A stretch of 64,000 nucleotides of DNA from Flavobacterium sp. LC2016-12 (GTDB taxonomy: Bacteria; Bacteroidota; Bacteroidia; Flavobacteriales; Flavobacteriaceae): positions 1 through 64,000 of the forward strand of contig NZ_JADKPT010000015.1 in the NCBI RefSeq assembly GCF_015351595.1, read 5' to 3'. Within the stretch, counting starts at the first letter, position 1; every line of letters begins with the position of its first letter. A program made the translations under genes and the position numbers. Below the pieces are notes generated by a model. That model had not been told where the DNA came from and ran no database searches. It saw only the letters and a program-made list of their open reading frames with translations. Shown here one piece after another: positions 59,509 through 64,000 of the stretch.

Positions 59509-62500
59509 ATGGATAAAAAAATATTCTCTTTTTTGTTTTCTACACGATTAATGGCCGTTCTTTTTTTAACATTTGCAATCGCAATGGGTATTGGAACTTT
59601 TATCGAAAGTAAGTACAATACTGACACAGCCAGAATTTTAATTTACAATACCTGGTGGTTCGAGGCAATAATGGTCTTTTTTATGATCAACTTTTTCGGA
59701 AACATCAAACGTTACCAATTATTAAGAAAGGAAAAATGGGCAACTTTATTACTGCATATTGCCTTTATTTTTATTCTTTTAGGAGCCTTTATTACGCGTT
59801 ATATTAGTTATGAAGGTGTAATGCCGATTCGCGAAGGAGCAGCGGAAAACCAAATCCTTTCTGAAAAAACATTCTTAACTGTTTTTGCCGATGGTGAATA
59901 TAAAGGAGAAATGAAACGCAGGGTTTTTGAAAAGAATCTTTTACTGTCTCCAGTTACTAATAATGACTTTAGTCTTTCAGGAAAATTTGATGAGACGCCT
60001 TTTGAAGTTTCCTATTCAAATTATATTTTGGGAGCTAAAGAAATGGTTAAACCAAATCCTAACGGTACTTTATATATTAAATTGGTTGAAGCCGGAGCTG
60101 GCGGGCGTGAAGAACATTTCTTAAAAGAGGGAGAGGTTCAAAATATTCACAACGTTTTATTTGCTTTGAATAAACCAACAGATGGAGCGATTAATATTAA
60201 TACTAAAGGAGAAAAATATACAATTCAGACGCCATTTGAAGGAGAATTTATGCGAATGGCTGATAAATTTAAAGGAAGTGTAACAAAAGATAATGTACAG
60301 CCGTTAATGATGCGTTCTCTTTACAGTATCGGAGATATTCGAATCGTTTTCCCGGATCCTGCTGTTAAAGGAGTTATAGCTTATGAATCAAATAATGATT
60401 TTAAAGCAAAAAATCATAACGATGCTTTAATTGTAAAGTTAAAAGCAGATGGGCAGGAAAAAGAAATTACGCTTTTGGGTTCTAAAGGTAAAATTGGGGA
60501 ACCAAAATCAATTAAAATTGGTAAGATTGACTACACTTTATTCTACGGAAGTAAGGCATATATTACGCCTTTCAAAATTAGACTGAATGATTTTATCGCT
60601 ACAAAATATCCGGGAACGGAAAAAAGTTATTCTGCTTTTGAAAGTAAAGTAACCGTTCAGGATTCATCTGAAACTTTTGACGCCCGCATTTATATGAATC
60701 ATGTTTTAGATCATAAGGGATATCGTTTTTTTCAATCAGGATTTGATCCGGATGAAAAAGGAACCATTTTATCTGTAAACCATGATTTTTGGGGAACTTC
60801 AATAACTTATTTAGGCTATTTTATGTTATTCTTCGGTTTAATGGCGATTATGTTTACAAAAGGTTCTCGTTTTACAGATTTAAAAAGAAAATTGGAGAAA
60901 GTAAAAGAGAAAAAAGAAAAGTTAATTACTATTTTGGTTTTAATGATCGGTCTAAGTGGTTTTGCTCAGGCACCACACGTTCATACACCAGGACATGACC
61001 ATAATCATACGGCAGATCCAAATGACCATGCCAATCATGTTACAGCACCGCCAAGTCAGAGACAATTAGATTCGTTATTATCAATCTACAAAGCACCGGA
61101 AGCTCATGCTGCTAAATTTGGTCGTTTGATTATTCAGGATGCTGGTGGTAGAATGAAACCTATTAATACTTTTTCATCTGAATTGTTGAGAAAAGTAAGC
61201 CACGATGACAAGTATAACGGAATGAATTCTGATCAGGTATTTTTGTCAATGACACAGTATGCTCAGGTTTGGATTCAGATTCCTATTATTTACATCAAAC
61301 CAGAAAATGACAGTATTCGTAGAATTATCGGAATTGAAAAAGGAGCAAAATTTGCTCCCTTTGTAAAGTTCTTTGATGAAAACGGAAACTACAAACTTTC
61401 ACCTTATTTAGATGCAGCTTACAAAGCAGCCAATCCAAATAGTTTTGAGAAAGATTTTATCGAAACAGATAAAAAAGTAAACTTGATGGAATCTGCATTG
61501 AGTGGTAGTATCTTAAAAATATTCCCAATTCCAAATGATCCAAACAACAAATGGATCTCTTATTTAGAAATTGATCATGCTGGTTTAAAAGGCATAGATG
61601 CCACTTATGTGAAGCAAATTCTTCCTCTGTATTTTAGTGCTTTAAACAATGGTTCGATTTCTAAAAACTTTAATACCGCTGATCAGTTGGTTGAAAGTAT
61701 TAATGGTTTTCAGAAGAAATTTGGAAGTAAAGTTCGTCCAAGCGAAAAGAAAATTGACCTTGAAATCGCGTATAACAAATACAATATTTTGCCAAAAATG
61801 TTTTATTGGTATTCGCTTGCAGGAATCTTTATGTTGATTTTTACACTTTTCAGTATTTTCTTTGACAAAAAGTTTTTACGCATTACAGTAAATGGTTTCC
61901 ACATTTTAATTGGATTAATATTCGCACTTCATACAGTAGCCCTAATCGCTCGTTGGTATATCTCAGGACACGCACCGTGGAGTAACGCTTATGAGGCAAT
62001 TGTTTATGTAGCTTGGTCAACAATGTTCTTTGGATTGGCTTTTGACAGAAAATCAAAACTTACAGTGGCATCTGCAGCGTTTGTGACAGCGATGATTTTC
62101 ATGGCATCAAACGCCAACTGGGTTGATCCTGAAATTGCAAATTTACAGCCTGTTTTGAATTCGTATTGGTTAATGATTCACGTTGCCGTTATTGTGGCAA
62201 GTTACGGACCTACAGCACTTGGAATGATTTTAGGTTTTGTAGCCCTGATATTAATTTTCTTTACCAATGAGAAGAATAAAACGAAAATGGAACTAAACAT
62301 CAAAGAAATCACCTATATCAACGAAATGTCAATTACAATTGGTTTGATTATGTTGACTATTGGTAACTTCTTAGGAGGACAATGGGCGAATGAAAGCTGG
62401 GGACGTTACTGGGGATGGGATCCAAAAGAAACCTGGGCTTTGATCTCTATTATGGTTTATGCGTTTGTAATTCATGCTCGTTTTGTACCAGCTTTGAGAG

Positions 62501-62721
62501 GAAAATGGTTCTTTAACTTAATGACTATGTATGCTTTTGTTTCAATCTTGTTCACCTATTATGGAGTGAACTTTCACTTAGTTGGATTACACTCTTATGC
62601 AAGTGGAGAAGCGCATTCATTAAGCTGGATTTGGTATTCATTAGGAACAATAACTTTAATAGGAATTGTTACTTATCCAAAATACAGCAAATATTATAAA
62701 ACTAAAAAAGTGAAAAAATAG
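59509..62721 (+). CDS. ccsBA: ResB/CcsA fusion cytochrome c maturation protein
   Basis: A 1070-residue membrane protein that combines the two halves of the system II cytochrome c synthase. The N-terminal ResB (CcsB) part has helices near 15-32, 46-62 and 75-92 and a large periplasmic domain, closed by a helix near 430-450. A histidine-rich linker follows ('HVHTPGHDHNHTADPNDHANH' split, about 495-520). The CcsA part (about 760-1065) holds the heme-handling WWD segment, 'SWGRYWGWDPKETWALI', and flanking histidines ('IHARF', 'NFHLVGLHSY'). It transports and attaches heme to apocytochromes. The ATG at 59509 starts at 'MDKKIFSFLFSTRLMAVLF'; upstream codons lie before the promoter. Confidence 0.92.
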   Translation: MDKKIFSFLFSTRLMAVLFLTFAIAMGIGTFIESKYNTDTARILIYNTWWFEAIMVFFMINFFGNIKRYQLLRKEKWATLLLHIAFIFILLGAFITRYISYEGVMPIREGAAENQILSEKTFLTVFADGEYKGEMKRRVFEKNLLLSPVTNNDFSLSGKFDETPFEVSYSNYILGAKEMVKPNPNGTLYIKLVEAGAGGREEHFLKEGEVQNIHNVLFALNKPTDGAININTKGEKYTIQTPFEGEFMRMADKFKGSVTKDNVQPLMMRSLYSIGDIRIVFPDPAVKGVIAYESNNDFKAKNHNDALIVKLKADGQEKEITLLGSKGKIGEPKSIKIGKIDYTLFYGSKAYITPFKIRLNDFIATKYPGTEKSYSAFESKVTVQDSSETFDARIYMNHVLDHKGYRFFQSGFDPDEKGTILSVNHDFWGTSITYLGYFMLFFGLMAIMFTKGSRFTDLKRKLEKVKEKKEKLITILVLMIGLSGFAQAPHVHTPGHDHNHTADPNDHANHVTAPPSQRQLDSLLSIYKAPEAHAAKFGRLIIQDAGGRMKPINTFSSELLRKVSHDDKYNGMNSDQVFLSMTQYAQVWIQIPIIYIKPENDSIRRIIGIEKGAKFAPFVKFFDENGNYKLSPYLDAAYKAANPNSFEKDFIETDKKVNLMESALSGSILKIFPIPNDPNNKWISYLEIDHAGLKGIDATYVKQILPLYFSALNNGSISKNFNTADQLVESINGFQKKFGSKVRPSEKKIDLEIAYNKYNILPKMFYWYSLAGIFMLIFTLFSIFFDKKFLRITVNGFHILIGLIFALHTVALIARWYISGHAPWSNAYEAIVYVAWSTMFFGLAFDRKSKLTVASAAFVTAMIFMASNANWVDPEIANLQPVLNSYWLMIHVAVIVASYGPTALGMILGFVALILIFFTNEKNKTKMELNIKEITYINEMSITIGLIMLTIGNFLGGQWANESWGRYWGWDPKETWALISIMVYAFVIHARFVPALRGKWFFNLMTMYAFVSILFTYYGVNFHLVGLHSYASGEAHSLSWIWYSLGTITLIGIVTYPKYSKYYKTKKVKK

Positions 62722-62740
62722 ATAATTATAAAATGTAATT

Positions 62741-62795
62741 ATTAATTCATAAAAAAAGGTTCAACGTAATGTTGAACCTTTTTTTATGAATTAAT
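62741..62795. terminator. bidirectional terminator with 25-base perfect arms
   Basis: ATTAATTCATAAAAAAAGGTTCAAC at 62741-62765 is the exact inverse of 62771-62795, around a GTAAT loop. It lies between the convergent cytochrome c and arsenite-permease genes and has A and T runs on both sides of the GC core. Confidence 0.92.
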
Positions 62796-62841
62796 TTTTG
62801 CTAAGCTTATTTTGGCTTGAGGAAAGATAACCTTTGAATGT

Positions 62842-63903
62842 TTAAGAGAAATATTTTTTTCTAAACCAAAAAGCAACATTTACTAAAGCTATTAAAGCAG
62901 GAACCTCTACTAAGGGGCCTATAACGCCTGCAAAGGCCTGACCGCTATTTATACCAAATACCCCAATGGCTACTGCGATTGCAAGTTCAAAATTATTGCC
63001 AGTCGCCGTAAAAGCAATTGCGGTACTTTTTGAATAATCAGCTCCAAAATATTTTCCAATAAAGAAACTAACTAGAAACATAATGACAAAATAAAGTACC
63101 AGAGGAATTGCAATACGTATAACATCCATCGGAATCTGAACAATCAGTTCACCTTTCAGGCTAAACATAAGTACAATTGTGAAAAGCAGCGCAATCAAAG
63201 TAACAGGTGAGATGATGGGAATGTATTTATGCTGAAACCACTCTTCGCCTTTTAATTTTATAAGAACGTAACGGCTAATAATTCCCAGCGCAAAAGGAAT
63301 TCCTAAATAGATTCCGAGACTTTCCGCAATTTGCTTAATACTAATGTCGATTTCAAATCCAGAATAACCAAAATAAGGTGGTAATACGGTAATAAAAAGA
63401 TAAGCATACAGACTATAAAGCAAAACCTGAAAAATACTATTTAAAGCAATTAACCCGGCGGCATATTCTCTGTTTCCATCGGCGAGATCATTCCAAACGA
63501 CAACCATAGCAATACAACGGGCTAATCCAATTAAAATTAGGCCCATCATATAATCGGGATATTCCTTTAAAAATAGCAACGCTAAGACAAACATCAAAAT
63601 AGGGCCGACAATCCAGTTTAAGAACAAAGAGGCTCCTAATATTTTTGTGTTCTTAAAAACGCTTCCCATTTGTTCATACTTCACTTTCGCTAATGGCGGA
63701 TACATCATCAATATTAGCCCAATAGCAAGAGGGATATTTGTTGTTCCAGTTGAGAATGAATTGATAAAAACGCCACTTGACGGAATGAAATACCCAATCG
63801 AAATACCAATTGCCATCGCAAGGAAAATCCAAAGGGTTAAAAACCGATCAAGAAAACCAAGTTTTTTTCGTTCTGTAACTGGGGCGCAATGATTTACTGA
63901 CAT
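62842..63903 (-). CDS. acr3: arsenite efflux permease ACR3
   Basis: A 353-residue membrane permease with about ten helices that exports arsenite. The family's conserved cysteine lies in 'LIGLARCIAMVVVWNDLADG' (about residue 129), and 'GNNFELAIAVAIGVFG' near 300 is the second ACR3 signature. Length and signatures fit ACR3 rather than ArsB. Its start lies one base after the stop of an arsC-like gene, so the two form one operon that continues beyond the window; a regulator is probably further upstream. Confidence 0.93.
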   Translation of the reverse strand: MSVNHCAPVTERKKLGFLDRFLTLWIFLAMAIGISIGYFIPSSGVFINSFSTGTTNIPLAIGLILMMYPPLAKVKYEQMGSVFKNTKILGASLFLNWIVGPILMFVLALLFLKEYPDYMMGLILIGLARCIAMVVVWNDLADGNREYAAGLIALNSIFQVLLYSLYAYLFITVLPPYFGYSGFEIDISIKQIAESLGIYLGIPFALGIISRYVLIKLKGEEWFQHKYIPIISPVTLIALLFTIVLMFSLKGELIVQIPMDVIRIAIPLVLYFVIMFLVSFFIGKYFGADYSKSTAIAFTATGNNFELAIAVAIGVFGINSGQAFAGVIGPLVEVPALIALVNVAFWFRKKYFS

Positions 63904-63904
63904 A

Positions 63905-64000
63905 TTATTTTTTTATTTCAGAAAAGACATAAAACATTTCGGTCGCGATTTGCAAGCTTCGTTCCTGATACTTTTCAGTTTGTAGGGGTGTGTTATCAAA
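63905..64000 (-). CDS. C-terminal end of an arsenate reductase/phosphatase-like gene (partial)
   Basis: Only the last 31 codons lie in the window, read on the minus strand as 'FDNTPLQTEKYQERSLQIAT' and 'EMFYVFSEIKK' then TAA. The one-base gap to acr3 and the ending resemble the low-molecular-weight tyrosine-phosphatase-type ArsC proteins that sit before acr3 in Bacteroidota, as I recall them. The catalytic N-terminus is outside the window, so the identification stays tentative. Confidence 0.55.
   Translation of the reverse strand, partial: FDNTPLQTEKYQERSLQIATEMFYVFSEIKK

Overview
The window looks like chromosomal DNA of a Flavobacterium-type member of the Bacteroidota. The DNA is AT-rich. 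Genes mostly lack Shine-Dalgarno sequences but often carry the Bacteroidota sigma-factor box TAnnTTTG about 10-60 bases before the start. The gene content also fits: a type IX secretion protein (PorQ), a ResB/CcsA fusion, DUF2520-KdsC-UbiA-Maf clustering, an archaeal-like UbiA, M56/BlaI pairs and UMF1-type MFS. This identification rests on gene content and recalled families; no database search was run. I see no rRNA, tRNA, CRISPR, prophage or insertion sequence. Layout: 1-459 is gene-free and rich in inverted repeats. 460-2929 holds small housekeeping genes (DUF1569, an NTF2-like protein, endonuclease III, an alpha/beta hydrolase). 3029-10269 is a glycogen/alpha-glucan block, glgA-glgC-glgB plus a GH31 alpha-glucosidase. 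10359-12659 holds an M48 lipoprotein protease and a UMF1 transporter. 12759-15644 (minus) is an ECF sigma factor, its probable anti-sigma factor and two secreted repeat proteins in one tightly packed operon. 15918-26588 holds lon, porQ, two tandem YkuD_2-type L,D-transpeptidase-like genes, cmk, a nucleoside permease, a secreted beta-propeller protein bracketed by a direct repeat, and rpsA with a well-formed promoter and a leader hairpin. 26893-31439 has twin ExbD-like proteins, a fasciclin protein, an EamA transporter, a 46-residue mini-gene and a secreted serine hydrolase with a glucan-binding-like C-terminal domain. 31553-35717 (minus) is a duplicated BlaI/BlaR1-like (M56) cassette; one copy is frameshifted in an A10 run, and an array of half-sites precedes the first regulator. 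35865-45384 mixes transporters, TatD, TcdA, a HAD phosphatase, DUF1684, DUF2911, a TetR/DUF1348 pair with a perfect 18-base operator, and membrane proteins. 43660-48039 (minus) is a PIG-L deacetylase, a 35-residue membrane peptide and a sodium:solute symporter. 48245-52637 holds surface or envelope proteins. 52709-57362 (minus) is a lipid/nucleotide/LPS housekeeping block. 57516-62721 holds a GH28 pectinase with a LacI-type operator and the divergent cytochrome c maturation fusion. The window ends in an arsenic operon (acr3 and the end of an arsC-like gene). How the genes work together: the glg block makes and trims glycogen. The ECF and BlaI cassettes look like envelope-stress circuits. lon-porQ-cmk-rpsA appears to be a conserved backbone into which the two transpeptidase-like genes and other genes have been inserted. 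The most unusual things seen are the 20-base-period operator array with the slippery M56 gene, the twin ExbD proteins lacking the usual membrane aspartate, the tandem L,D-transpeptidase-like pair, and the serine hydrolase/E-set fusion.
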